From NCBI GenBank assembly GCA_030035585.1, contig CM057469.1, positions 115,112,650-115,176,649 on the forward strand: DNA of 64,000 nt. Direction: 5' to 3'. The notes below the pieces were generated by a model. That model had not been told where the DNA came from. It did not search any database and worked only from the letters and a program-made list of their open reading frames with translations. This document shows, one piece after another, positions 48,865 through 59,269 of this stretch (positions are counted from its first letter, which is position 1; every line of letters begins with the position of its first letter). The translations under genes and the position numbers were made by a program. The DNA is from Dugong dugon. Its lineage: Eukaryota; Chordata; Mammalia; Sirenia; Dugongidae.

Positions 48865-49820
48865 TCAAAGAACACCCTTTAATAATTCTTGTAAGTTTGG
48901 TTTGACTTTTACATATCCCTTTAATTTCTGTTTATCTGGAAATGACCTAATTTCACCATCGAATTTGAATGAGAGTTTTGCAGGATATATTATTCTTGGC
49001 TGACAATTTTTTTCTTTCAAGATTTTATATATGTCATCCCATTGCCTTCTTGCCTGCATGGTTTCTGCAAATAATCTGAGCTTAATCTTATTGTTTCTCC
49101 TTTGTATGTGACTTCTTTTTGTTCCCGAGCTGCTCTCAGGATTCTTTGTGTGTCTTTGGTTTTGTCAAGTGTGAATATGATATGCCTTGGTGATTTTCTT
49201 TTGGGGTCTCTTCTATATGGGGTTCGTTGAGCTTCTTGGATGGCCAGATTTTCATCTTTCATGATATTGGGGAAGTTTTCTGTCAGAAGTTCCTGAATGA
49301 CCTTCTCTGTGTTTTCTGTTTTCTCCCCCATTCTGGAATGCCAATCATTCGTAAATTTTTCCTTTTAATTGTGTCCCACATAACTCTCAGGGTCTCTTCA
49401 TTTTTCTTTGTTCTTTTTTCTGAGTTTTCTTGAAACAGTTGTATCCAAGTGTTTGTCTTCAGTTCCACTGATCCTGTCTTCCACGGTTTTAAATCTGCTT
49501 ATCAGCCCTTCTATGACATCATCCATTTCTGAAATCTTGTTGTTTATCTTTTGGATTTCTAATTGTTGTTTTTGTATAATTTCGAGTTGTGAATTTATTT
49601 TGGCATTTTGTTCCTGCATCATCTGCCTGAGTTCTTCCAATTTTTTGTCTGTATTTTCCATGAATTTGTTTATTTTTTCCTCATGTTTGTCAGCTTTTTG
49701 CCTCAGTTCTTGGAAAATTCTGAGTATTAGAGATGTGAATTCCCTATCAGGTACTTCTAGTGCATTTTCTTCCACAGGAGAGTCATCTGCTGCTTTAATT
49801 TGGACACTTACTGAAATCAT
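48865..49820 (-). pseudogene. L1 #4 ORF1, broken
   Basis: About 318 codons, the usual L1 ORF1 size. Residues 1-140 (49398-49820) hold an acidic N-terminus and a long coiled coil with regular heptads such as LRQKADKHEEKINKFMENTD. The middle piece 49017-49331 contains RTPYRRDPKRKSPRHIIFTL, the RNA-recognition region. The C-terminal piece 48865-49059 ends KGYVKVKPNLQELLKGVL. Two frameshifts (about 49330-49400 and 49020-49060) break the frame. Confidence 0.93.
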
Positions 49821-51435
49821 CCTGTCCTGTTTTTGTAGATGTTATGAAATTGTCTGCTGTTTTGGGGGCATTCAGTAGTTATTTTTCTCGTTTATTGATT
49901 GTAGATTTGTTTGTTTCATCCCTTTTTTTTTTTAAACAAAAAAATTTGACTATGTCTGAGAAGGCAGACTGTGTGTTCTTATTTGTTTGCTCATCTGTGC
50001 ACTCGATACTTTTCGCCTCCTTCTCAAACTGGCAGGGTCAGTCACTCAGATATGGTACAGCAGGGCAGGTCTAGCTGAAGAGGAGTTACTGGAACGGGTT
50101 GTTTGTGGCATTTACTACAGCCACCGGGGGGGGGGGTCAGTAATCAGTGCAGGACAGGTTCCATTAGGCTGTGCTTGTACTGCTTGGTGGTGTGATGTCA
50201 AGCACACGGTGCAGTTAGGCAGGATGCAGTGGGGAGATGGTTATGTGTGGAGCTGAGATGGATATGGGAGAGAGGAGAGAGGAACAGGAACCAAAAAACA
50301 TAGAAACAAACAAAAAAGAATGCTAGGGGAGCTTTACATTGGAATGGAGAGATGAGAGACTATGAAATGGAGAAAAACAGAAAGGGGAAGAGGAAGAAAA
50401 GAAAAGAATGAATAAATAAGAATCAGAAAGGTTAAAGAACCACAAAGTTCCCAGGGATCCCACAGATGCAGCTATGAGAGATGGAAGATATAGAGAGACG
50501 AGAAACTGAGCAATGAAGAAAGACAAAAAGGGAAAAAGAGGGAAAAGAAAATAAAACAAATTAAAAAAAAAAAGACCAAGAAAGACCCCCCAAAAAAACA
50601 GAAGGGAAAAAAAAAAGCATTGAAAAAGGAAATGCGCTCAGGGATACTTCTGCACGTCTGTGGAAGCTGAAGAGGAGTTCCTTGGCACACAGCTCTGTCT
50701 GGCCATAAAGGGCTCCCAACTCAAGAAATGGAAAAGAAAACAAACAAACAATTCAAAGTGAACAAACGAACAAAAGCCCCGGGATCCCACCAGCGTTGTA
50801 GCCCAGACCGGGAAGTAGCTCCACACTCGAATGGAGCTCCGCAGCCCCTCAGGAAGAAGCAAAGATGGCGCACGGAGCCAGGCACTCGAGCGAAAGGAGG
50901 GGGAGGCAGGGAGAGGCAACTGAGAAATCAAAAGAAGCAGAAAAAAAAAAAAAGCAACACCAGCAGCCAACAAATGGCACCCAGAGAGCTGCCCGCCTGG
51001 GCGTGCAGAATCCAAGCAGCCGGCACCTCTTTGCCAAGAGACAGTGGCCGCGGGAATCAGAGGACGCTGAGCCGGGGCGAAGAAGGGTGGGGGGTGAGAA
51101 AGCGCACACCGCAAATCACCGGCTGTTTTGTCTCCCGCTGGATGCTCCGTGAGGCTGCTTTCTCATACCCCTGTCTGCTGGTCTCTGATAGGAGTCCAAG
51201 ATGATGGATCCATGCTGCGTTAGGCAGTAGGGGACCTCTGCATGAATCTCTCCTCACTCTCCGTTCTCTGTCAGTTTTCTCACTCCATTTGGTGCTTGGC
51301 TGAGTTCTTTATGTCTTCATTTGATGTTTTCGGGTTTCAGGATTGTCGTATTCTCTGTTTGGCTTAGTTTTTCGGATCTTTGCTGTGGAGGGACGGCATG
51401 GTGCTTCTGCCTAGAGTGCCATTTTGCTGGAACTC
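49821..51435 (-). promoter_or_regulatory. L1 #4 5'UTR (internal promoter region)
   Basis: A 1.6-kb leader, GC-rich toward the transcription start (about 50760-51200), with a G11 run on the plus strand at 50126-50136. Between about 50240 and 50760 the plus strand is purine-rich, so the L1 sense strand is a pyrimidine-rich tract of about 500 bases. The first 460 bases match the L1 #6 5'UTR almost throughout. It overlaps 158-codon frames on both strands (see findings). Confidence 0.8.
50728..51204 (+). other. antisense open frame in the L1 #4 5'UTR (hypothetical)
   Basis: A 158-codon frame antisense to L1 #4, reading toward the element's 5' edge and stopping 231 bases inside it. Its C-terminal 48 residues align without gaps to the antisense frame 63718-63969 of L1 #6, including GEE-WGVRK, CFVS and EAAFSYP. 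Primate L1 has an antisense ORF0 in a comparable place, but no homology to it is claimed. Translation is unproven. The composition is Arg/Lys/Gln-rich with a lysine run from an A tract, which argues for caution. Confidence 0.3.
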
Positions 51436-51450
51436 TCTATTTCTATTCTT
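51436..51450. repeat. target-site duplication of L1 #4 (5' side)
   Basis: Identical to 43406-43420 over 15 bases. Confidence 0.95.
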
Positions 51451-52392
51451 GTAAGATTTTTCTACAATCAATCCTTTTTTTTTGCACTGTATGGTGCAAG
51501 TGGTATGTGTCCATAAAACCTTAGCATGACATAGTCATAAACCTGTTTCTCCAGGAGTTTATGACTTTCTTGATTTTTCAAATATCTTTTTTTGTTTTAT
51601 TTTATTTATTATTTCTTTCTTTTCTTCACTTTTTTTAGGATTGATCTGTGTGAACTACTTTTTACATTCTTGTTATTTTGTGATTTTAATTATTATTATA
51701 ATTTATTAAGTTGAATTATTTTTTGTTATAAATACTCATTCTCCATTCCTCATGTTTCTTCTATATCAATTTTCTATAACTATCTGCTTGGCCATTCCCA
51801 AGATTACAGGGAATAGCTCATTTATTGGTGAGGTGTGTGAACAAATTGTGTAGGTTGAACTCAGTCTTCCAGTGTAGTAAGTTCATTGGAATTCTCTATG
51901 GGATAAGTCTCTAGTTGTCTGGTGATAACAGACACATGACAGTTAAGTCAACGTAATAAAAGTGTGAAACATGACAAAGCCAAATTAGTATACTTCTCAA
52001 TGTTTTTCTCCAACTCTATGAAATAGCAATGTACCAGTTCCAAGTCTACACCTGAAGTGGCTTGCATTTTTCCAGATAATAGTTCCGCTGGAATCTGCTG
52101 CCCTTTCAGCTTGGGCCCTAGGATGAATGCATGTGGAAAATGGCCTCCTGTAGCTATGCCCAGTCAAACCCAAGTGTGAAGCAAAGCCACACAGCCCAGC
52201 CCAACCTAAATAAATCAACTCCAACCTGCTCTGTAGATCCAAAAGTATAAATTATTGTAGTAGTCAGTCATGCTGTAATTCACAGCATTTTTGTAGGGAT
52301 AGCTAATTAATAAGTAAGAAGTATTATGTGTTAGCTTCCTACACTCCAATATTGAAAACATAGGCCAGAAACTAGAAAACAATAAAGCCTGG
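51451..52392. other. no gene seen
   Basis: AT-rich flank of L1 #4, contiguous with 43405 before the insertion. No exon or repeat recognised. Confidence 0.55.
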
Positions 52393-52906
52393 TGTCATGG
52401 ATTGAATTGTGTCCTTCCAAAATATCTGTCAACTTTGCTAGGTCATGATTCCCTGTATTGTATGATTGTCTACCATTTGTCATCTGATGTGATTATCCTA
52501 TGTGTTGTAAATCCTATCACTATGATGTAATGAGATGGATTAGTGGCAGTTATATTGATGAGATCTACAGGATTAGATAGTGCATTAAGCCAATCTCTTA
52601 CGAGATATAAAAGAGAGAAGTGAGCAGAGAGACATGGGGACATCATACCACCAAGAAAGTAGTGCCGGGAGCAGAGTGCATCCTTTGGAGCTGAGGTTCC
52701 TGCTCTGAGATGCTCCCATACCAAGGGAAGACTGATGCATCACAAGGACCTTCCTCCAGAGCCAACAGAAATAGAAAACCGTCCCCTGGATCTGGCTCCC
52801 TGAATTCAGACTTGTAGCCTACTAGACTGTGAGAGAATAAACTTCTCTTTGTTAAAGCCATCCACTTGTGGTATTTTTATTATAGCAGCCTTAGATGACT
52901 AAAACA
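52393..52906 (+). mobile_element. LTR-A copy 6, solo LTR
   Basis: TGTCATGGATTGAATTGTGT to GATGACTAAAACA, 514 bp. TATAAAAG is at 52606-52613 and AATAAA at 52836-52841, 230 bases apart as in the other plus-strand copies. Flanking CCTGG (52388-52392) and GCTGG (52907-52911) form a 5-bp TSD with one mismatch. Confidence 0.92.
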
Positions 52907-54227
52907 GCTGGTATTAGGAATAAATGCTGAAATCATAATTTAGATAATTTGGTTTAGCATGGGGAGGATATATTGCAGATTTATTTTTTTCTTTTTAACT
53001 TTAGTATTAGATGTATGCCGAAAATGTACAAATCATAAATGCTGGGAAAATTATCACTGCATAAACACTCCCTAGGTCATGAAATCCAACATTACCTGAA
53101 TTCTAAAACCTCTGCTCCTCTAGTACCTGCATAAAGGGAGAAGCTGGAAGTTGTGACATCTCAGAAACTAAATAGTTTTGAGGTTCAGATTCAAACACTC
53201 ACAGATTCAAAGAATGTTTCTTTACTTTCGTTTAAAATATCAACTAATATGTTCTTACTAGAATTCAGAATAAAATAATTTTGGGAACTGACACAATAAA
53301 TGTGTAGATAAGTAACTTGGAAAAAATCAATAAAATTCTTTGTGACAATAATGTTACCGCATTAAATTTATAGCAGCTGGTTCAACAATACACATCCTCC
53401 TCCATACTTCTAAGTTTTGCTCCAGGATCTTTTTTATAGACTGTATTATTTCATGGTGGAATTGTAAAGAGGTAGTTAAAATAAAATTTTTCTGAACATT
53501 CAGTGATCCTTCAAGAAAAGTTCTATTTTGAAGAGTTCTCCAAATAGCTTACTTAAATATCTCAGAAACAGTTTTTCTCTAATGCACACATAGGTTTTCA
53601 CCCTGGGTAATTCCAAAATAGAATGTTTTTATCCAAAGAGGGGACCTCCCACAAGGAATGTCAACCTTTAAATATATAATCAGGATCAAATTTTATATAG
53701 GAGAATCGCTGAGCTTTGACATCTATTTTAAATCAGTCCTTTTTCCTACTTCCTCAAAAATGCTTTTTACTCTGGAGTTGATTTATCAATGATAGCTTTT
53801 TTTTTCCTTCATGTTTCAAAATATTAAATTTTATACCAGTATGGTCATGAAACATATTAGAAGACACTCTAATAAAACCTGTTAATGTTCATAAGATTAG
53901 AATGCTGCAAAGACCCCACTCATTACATTTTGCAGTGTCTTCTCCAAGTCGACAAAAGGAATAATAGGCTTAACTTTCACCACCTAAAAAACCTGTTTTC
54001 CCTGAATTGCCAGATTAAGAATTCTGTTATTGCTTGAGTTTATTGCTTCTAAAGAAGGATGAAATTCATGGCTCATCTCTAGCAGATGTATAACATTATA
54101 TGTATTTATTTATATTTTCTAATATCACAATTTATTGTTCTTATTTACTTGTATTGATGATTTAATTTTAATTTAGTATTTTTCCAATAAACCTAATTGT
54201 TATTCATATTTATGTTCATATGTATTC
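52907..54227. other. no gene seen
   Basis: AT-rich DNA without recognised exons or elements. Confidence 0.55.
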
Positions 54228-54375
54228 AAAAAAAAAACCTGTTGCCATCAAGTTGATTTGGACTTATAGAGACCCTATAGAAGAGTAGAACTGCCCCATA
54301 CGGTTTCTAAGGAGCGACTGGTGGATTCGAACTGCCGACCTTCTGGTTAGCAGCCTCATGTCAATACACTACGAG
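54228..54375 (-). mobile_element. AfroSINE copy
   Basis: Minus-oriented. An A10 run at 54228-54237 is followed by the tail CCTGTTGCCATCAAGTTGAT and GACCCTATAGAAGAGTAGAA; the tRNA-like B-box region appears as GGATTCGAACTGCCGACC, the best preserved in the window. The 5' head is slightly truncated near 54375. Confidence 0.88.
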
Positions 54376-54884
54376 TGAAAAATCCTCAGCAATATTATGT
54401 AAGGGATGATTTATTCAGAACTCAGATTTTTTTCTCAGAGAAAGAATCACCTTGGATTCTGCCACATTGAGAGGCCAGCAACATCAGATTAAAATTTTAC
54501 TAGTCAAAATTCTTACCAAATTTTTTTTCTACCCTTCAACTAAAACATATTTGATGCTTTATCCTTGCTCCTTCACTCAACACCCCAAACCTAGAGGGAC
54601 TCTGAATGGTAGGTATTGAATTGAAAATTAGGAGAGAAAAAGACAGAAGTTCACCTTTTACCTGCTTCATAGCAGTATTCTCAATTTAGGCAGGCCCAAG
54701 CTAAGGAAGAAGAAAAACTCGTTGTATTGCTGTGACCTTATATGATTACAGGGCATTTTATTCTCTGAGCATGAACAAGAGACTATGGCGCCTGCACAAT
54801 TGTTTACACAGCATACAGAAGATAAGAGCTCACAGAGCAGACCTGAAGAGCTAATAAGATAGAACGGAGTTTAGTCTATTTAGC
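54376..54884. other. no gene seen
   Basis: No exon or repeat recognised. Confidence 0.5.
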
Positions 54885-55195
54885 AAAGTAGATTGGAATT
54901 TCTACAAAGCTGTTCATTGCAGCATTGGTTATATTAATTTAAGAAAAACTGATGAAAATCTTAACTGACTCTAAATAGAAAACTAGTCAAAGAAATTATA
55001 TTGTAGATTTAAAATGGAATACAATGAATCCATCAGAAAAGGAAGTAGATTTTACTTGTGATTCTATGAAAAGATCCCAAAGACATGTTAACTATAAGAA
55101 AGTACAGTAACGATGTAAGAATATTATTAATTATATGATCAGTATTCCATATGTTTATTTTTTTTTAACTAGGTGTTTCTGAAACATACTGTATA
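54885..55195 (+). mobile_element. old L1 3' end fragment
   Basis: It carries the end of ORF2 and adjacent 3' sequence of an old mammalian L1: GTTCATTGCAGCATTGGTTA, then AAAATGGAATACAATGAATC and a degraded 3' part. No frame remains. Confidence 0.78.
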
Positions 55196-55999
55196 AATCA
55201 GTTTCTTTAGGTGTTACCTCTTTTTCTTGCTTTATCATATTTGTTTTGTTATGTTTAATTCTCTTTTTAATAGCTTTCAAACTTTGCTAGTAAGCTTTTC
55301 TATGCTATGCTACATTGACAAAATAGTCCTTTATCTTAGTTGTTTTTCAGCCACAAAGGGGTTAATATTTGTTCCTCTCACATATCTTTATGGGCTCTTG
55401 TTTTTATTCCATGATCAAAGCTGAAGAATCAACCCCAGCCTGGGGAAAGATGACCTCATGGTAGATGAGAGTCATGACACGATTCTTACAGCATCTGCTC
55501 AGAAGTGGCATAGATCACTCTTGCTCAGAATTCGTTGACCAATGAAATTCATGTGGCCAATCTTGACATCCACAGTGCAAAGAAATACAACCCTCTTACA
55601 GGAAAGTCAGGTGAATAACTGTGACCAAAAAACTTTTACGATACCACATGATTAAGTGTATTTTCTTTGGATTAAATGTCATGACACCATTCCTAGCTTT
55701 TTGTGTAATTCTTGAGATATATAACATCCTTATGGCTCATTATATAGGAGCACATGCTATAATGCGCCACCCAAATCCTCTCTTCTGGAATGAAACACTC
55801 ATTTCTCCAATTGCCAAGAGTGTTGACTAATGACAGATCTCAGTGGAGCCCCTCTTTGGGAATTGCCTTTGGCCTAAGAGAGCTGCCTTGCACAAGTTTA
55901 CACCTCCTCACCATAAGCAACACCACATCCAGTGACTATTCTATTTGGGACTTCTAAGGATCCCCTGTGGCCTCAGTGGAGAACAATTCTGAAAGGGTA
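55196..55999. other. no gene seen
   Basis: The frames 55227-55424 and 55621-55830 are short and show no recognised domain. Part of 55430-55620 could be an unnamed old repeat. Confidence 0.5.
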
Positions 56000-56010
56000 T
56001 CACAGTTCCA

Positions 56011-56207
56011 AGGAGCCCTGGCTGCACAGTGGTTAAGCACTTGGCTGTTAACCAAAAAAGATCTATGGTTTGAGCACAGCCATTCCTCAGGAGAAAAGAT
56101 CTGGCAATCTGCTACTGTAAAGCTTACTGTCTAGGAAACCCTATGGTACAGTTCTACTCCGTTATGTAGGGTCACTGTTAGTCAGAATCGACTCGACAAC
56201 AACAACG
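56011..56207 (+). mobile_element. AfroSINE copy with TSD
   Basis: Plus-oriented, beginning AGGAGCCCTGGCTGCACAGT and ending GACTCGACAACAACAACG. The TSD is TCACAGTTCCA (56000-56010) and TCGCAGTTCCA (56208-56218), one mismatch in 11. It landed directly upstream of another AfroSINE. Confidence 0.93.
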
Positions 56208-56218
56208 TCGCAGTTCCA

Positions 56219-56402
56219 GTGTCCCTTGGTGGTGAAAATGGTTATGGTAACTGAAAGATTGGAGGTTCCATCTACCCAGAGGTGCTTGGAAGATACGCGT
56301 ACTTCTAAAAAATCAGCTATTGCATATCCTATGGTGCACAGTTGTACTCTGTGTACATGGGGTCACCATGAGTCAGAATCAACTTGACAGCAACTGGTTT
56401 TG
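56219..56402 (+). mobile_element. AfroSINE copy, older
   Basis: Plus-oriented, from GTGTCCCTTGGTGGTGAAAA to AACTTGACAGCAACTGG. Its tail (GGGGTCACCATGAGTCAGAA) is the RTE-like 3' end. It was present before the preceding SINE, whose TSD touches its first bases. Confidence 0.85.
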
Positions 56403-57918
56403 TTTATCCCAGTTTCAGAATTCCCAATGGGATCAACTGAAATAGATCAGTTCTCTTTATGCACAGTCTACTTCCCTGGCTTTCTCATATTTGCTCCTTC
56501 TGAGAATACGCCCCAAAAACTTCCAGTATGCAAATATCTCCTTCAGTCTTTTCCAGGAAAGTAGGGCAAAGAAGTGATGTGCATTACTGTGTCTACCCAA
56601 ACATCTTCATGATGTTTTTTTAAGATCGTGCAAACTCCTCTGAATCATTATTTTCTAGAAGTGTGTGTATATATGTATGTATATGTACATGGGTGTCTTC
56701 GATGGATATTGTCCCTTATACTCCCCCTCATAGGAATGGCGTATCTCTCTGTTCAATTGAAGACTATTGTTACATGAGATTACTATGACGTTATTCAAAT
56801 CTTTACTCTGAATGTGTTGACTCTTGTTAAGGTATGCAAGAAGACTTCTTAAAACACCTTTAATCCCATTTTGTTTTCATATTTCTCCCCTCCTAATTTC
56901 TCTTTGTCCAATAGGGATTATTTTTTCCCCAATTTGAAATATGCTAAACTTTTGAAGATGCGAATCATTGACATTTTGATAAACTTTACCTGAGATAGGA
57001 AGTACAAAGTCAAACAGAACTAGCGAAATTTGAAATAAATCTTAAACCAATCTATCTTAAGCTTGATTGCACCTTATGACTTATCAAAAAGAAAACAAAT
57101 GGGAGAACTTTGTGAATGCCACTTCATCGTTTTTCATACTGTTTAAACATTTTTTTGGTCTGTTTTAGAATATCCCTTTAAATAATATACAGATAATTTA
57201 TTTAAGATTTATTATTCCTTTCTCAGTGGTATGCCTCTTTATTTTACTACAAAAAACATGAACTTTAGTTTCTAAAACCAGCGTTATAAGCAAGGACATT
57301 CATTTATGTATGACAATATTCAAGACTACACACATATTAATTTGTACAAAATTATGATGAACAAAAAATCAGGCAAAAATGGAAATTGTAATTAGAATCT
57401 TCATTTGAAATATACTTATTAGAAATCTTAACACTGCATGCAGTTTTCAAAATTCCAACACCATAATTAAATTAGCACTGTTTATGCTTTCAGTATTTAA
57501 AGGCTGAAATTGCAAGCAAGAACCATAAAATAAAGTAATAATTATAATAACTAATTGCCACACAAATTGAAGAAAACCATAATAAAAATCAGTTTTTTAT
57601 TGACAATAGCTGTAAAGTATAGCACTCCAATAACTGGGTAATTCCAGGAAGATTATTTTTATTATCAACAAAACTTTTGGTTTCATCCATTAAATAGAGC
57701 AAGCAGAAGCACACCCCCTGCAACACACACTTACATAAGAGTACTATCTTTTTTAAAAAAAATACCTATTTATGAAGCAGTGTCCTTTCACGTATTATGT
57801 GACCTGAATTATAGAACAGAAACTGAAGACCACTTCAAATCATTAAATTTAAAGAGTCCAAAAATTCAATACATTACTAAGGAAATAGTTCTGACTTGAC
57901 ATAATTACAAAATAATAA
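56403..57918. other. no gene; AT-rich
   Basis: A short TG/TA stretch lies at 56664-56694. No exon or nameable repeat. Confidence 0.5.
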
Positions 57919-58050
57919 TACATACACACACATTCGTGAGTTCATATATGTTTATGTGTGTAAATATACACATATATGTAATATATTCACACATAAATAT
58001 GTATACTCAAATGTACTTGTACATATATACATGTATTTGTATATATATAC
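57919..58050. repeat. (CA/TA)n-rich simple repeat
   Basis: An imperfect alternating purine-pyrimidine stretch of ACAC, TATA and CATA units immediately left of the nested cluster. Confidence 0.85.
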
Positions 58051-58187
58051 CAAAACCCACTGCCATAGAGTCAATTCCAACTCATAGTGACTGTCTTACA
58101 CTGGATTCTCTACAGAAGCAAAACCAGTGAAGCATGTATGTACATACCTATATTTATATACACACACACATATATATGTATATATAT

Positions 58188-58590
58188 TTGTTGTTGTTTT
58201 AGGTGACGTCGAGTCAGTTCTGACTCATAGTGACCCTGTGCAGAACAGAATGAAACATTGCCCAGTCTTGCGCCATCCTCACAATTGTTGCTATACCTTG
58301 AGCCCATTGTTGCAGCCACTGTGTCAGTCCATCTCGCTGAGGGTCTTCCTGATTTTCACTGACCCTCTACTTTACCAAGAAATATGTCCTTCTCCAAGGA
58401 TTGATCCATCCTGATAACATGTCCAAAGTATGTGAGATGTAGTCTCACTATCCTCACTTCTAAGGAGCATTCTGGTTGTATTTCTTCCAAGACAGATTTG
58501 TTAATTCTTTTGGCAGTCCATGGTATATTCTTTGCCAAAAGCACAATTCAAAGGCATCAGTTCTTCTTCGGTCTTCCTTATTCATTGTCC
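58188..58590 (-). mobile_element. RTE-clade LINE, 5'-truncated, inside LTR-B
   Basis: About 400 bases of the RTE 3' end in minus orientation. Its terminal tail (complement of GTCGAGTCAGTTCTGACTCA at 58208-58227) is the same as the AfroSINE tail and ends with CAA repeats (complement of 58188-58197). This is the only copy here that has the RTE 3' terminus. Confidence 0.9.
58345..58590 (-). pseudogene. RTE ORF2 C-terminal fragment
   Basis: The open piece (within 58356-58544) reads NIPWTAKRINKSVLEEIQPE and then LTYFGHVIRMDQSLEKD, the conserved C-terminal domain of RTE/BovB-type ORF2 downstream of the reverse transcriptase. No catalytic domain is present in this truncated copy. Confidence 0.9.
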
Positions 58591-59269
58591 AAAGAAATGG
58601 CTTACGCAGTTGTATTGTACAGCCTGGCTAATCCCAAATCTGTGGATTAGGCTTCAGGCTAGAGGTGTCTCCTGACTCACAAAGCTTCAAGGGCCAATGA
58701 ACTCAAGATTGGTAGGTAATATGGCAGGTCACTAGCTAGCTCACAGGCTGCGGAGGATGATGAATCCCAAGATCGGCGGTTAAGCTGCTAGCTCAAGTCC
58801 CAAGAACAGGAGGTCAGATGATGATGAGCTGGATGCAGGATCCAGAGTGAGCAAAAGCCAGCAAGCTTTGTCAGAAATTTCATATATATTGGATGCAGGC
58901 CACACTCCCAAGGAAACGCCTTTTACAACTGATTGGCTACTCATAGCAGATCTCATCATGGAGGTGATTACGTTATGGAGGAGCAATCAGTCCAATGTCT
59001 GCCAAATTACATCATTACATAACTGCCAAGCCACTGAGAATCATAGCCCTGCCAAGATGACACATAACCTTAACCATCACAGCTACTCTGTAGGACAGAA
59101 TAGAACTGTCCCAAAGGGTTTCCAAGGCTGTAAATCTTTATGGAAGCAGACTGCCATATCTTTCTCTGTTGGGAGGGGCTGGTGGGTTCAGATTGCTGAC
59201 CTTTCAGTTAGCAGCTGAGCATTTAGCCACTACACCACCAAGGTTCCTTTATGTGCATATATATATATA

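Larger units (their letters stand above)
43421..51435 (-). mobile_element. L1 #4, full-length LINE-1 (8.0 kb) with 15-bp TSD
   Basis: A complete minus-strand element: A tail (T-rich 43421-43440), 3'UTR to about 44590, ORF2, inter-ORF region, ORF1 to 49820, and a 1.6-kb 5'UTR ending at 51435. The perfect 15-bp TSD and the shared 5' boundary with L1 #6 show it is full length. It serves as the reference for the other copies here. It is inactive, with broken ORFs and lost catalytic residues. The perfect TSD suggests a fairly recent insertion, but the many ORF lesions argue against very recent. Confidence 0.96.
58092..59081 (-). mobile_element. LTR-B copy, split by an RTE fragment
   Basis: The minus strand starts TGTGATGGTTAAGGTTATGT at 59081 and runs to about 58591. 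It is interrupted by RTE sequence and ends with GGTTTTGCTTCTGTAGAGAA and TAAGACA at 58092. A TA/CA-rich stretch (58132-58187) precedes the 3' end, as in the copy at 24504. The full length without the RTE is about 590 bp. Confidence 0.82.
58051..59246 (-). mobile_element. AfroSINE split by an LTR-B insertion
   Basis: The tail half is 58051-58091 (ACCAAAACCCACTGCCATAG then ACTCATAGTGAC) and the body is 59082-59246 (from GCTACTCTGTAGGACAGAAT to CACTACACCACCAAGG). Joined, the two halves restore the SINE order around GTGACCCTGTAGG. The 5-bp overlap GTGAC (58087-58091) and GCTAC (59082-59086) would be the LTR TSD, with two differences. Confidence 0.82.

Noticed and set aside
50638..51114. 158-codon sense frame in the L1 #4 5'UTR
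   Set aside because: It is the mirror of a GC-rich and T-tract leader with a long Phe/Leu run, and I see no corresponding frame in L1 #6; probably chance.
43421..51435. L1 #4 as an active source element
   Set aside because: GVFN and FTDD replace the catalytic motifs and ORF1 and ORF2 have frameshifts.
55621..55830. 69-codon frame resembling a membrane segment
   Set aside because: No domain recognised, no splice-site support, AT-rich composition.
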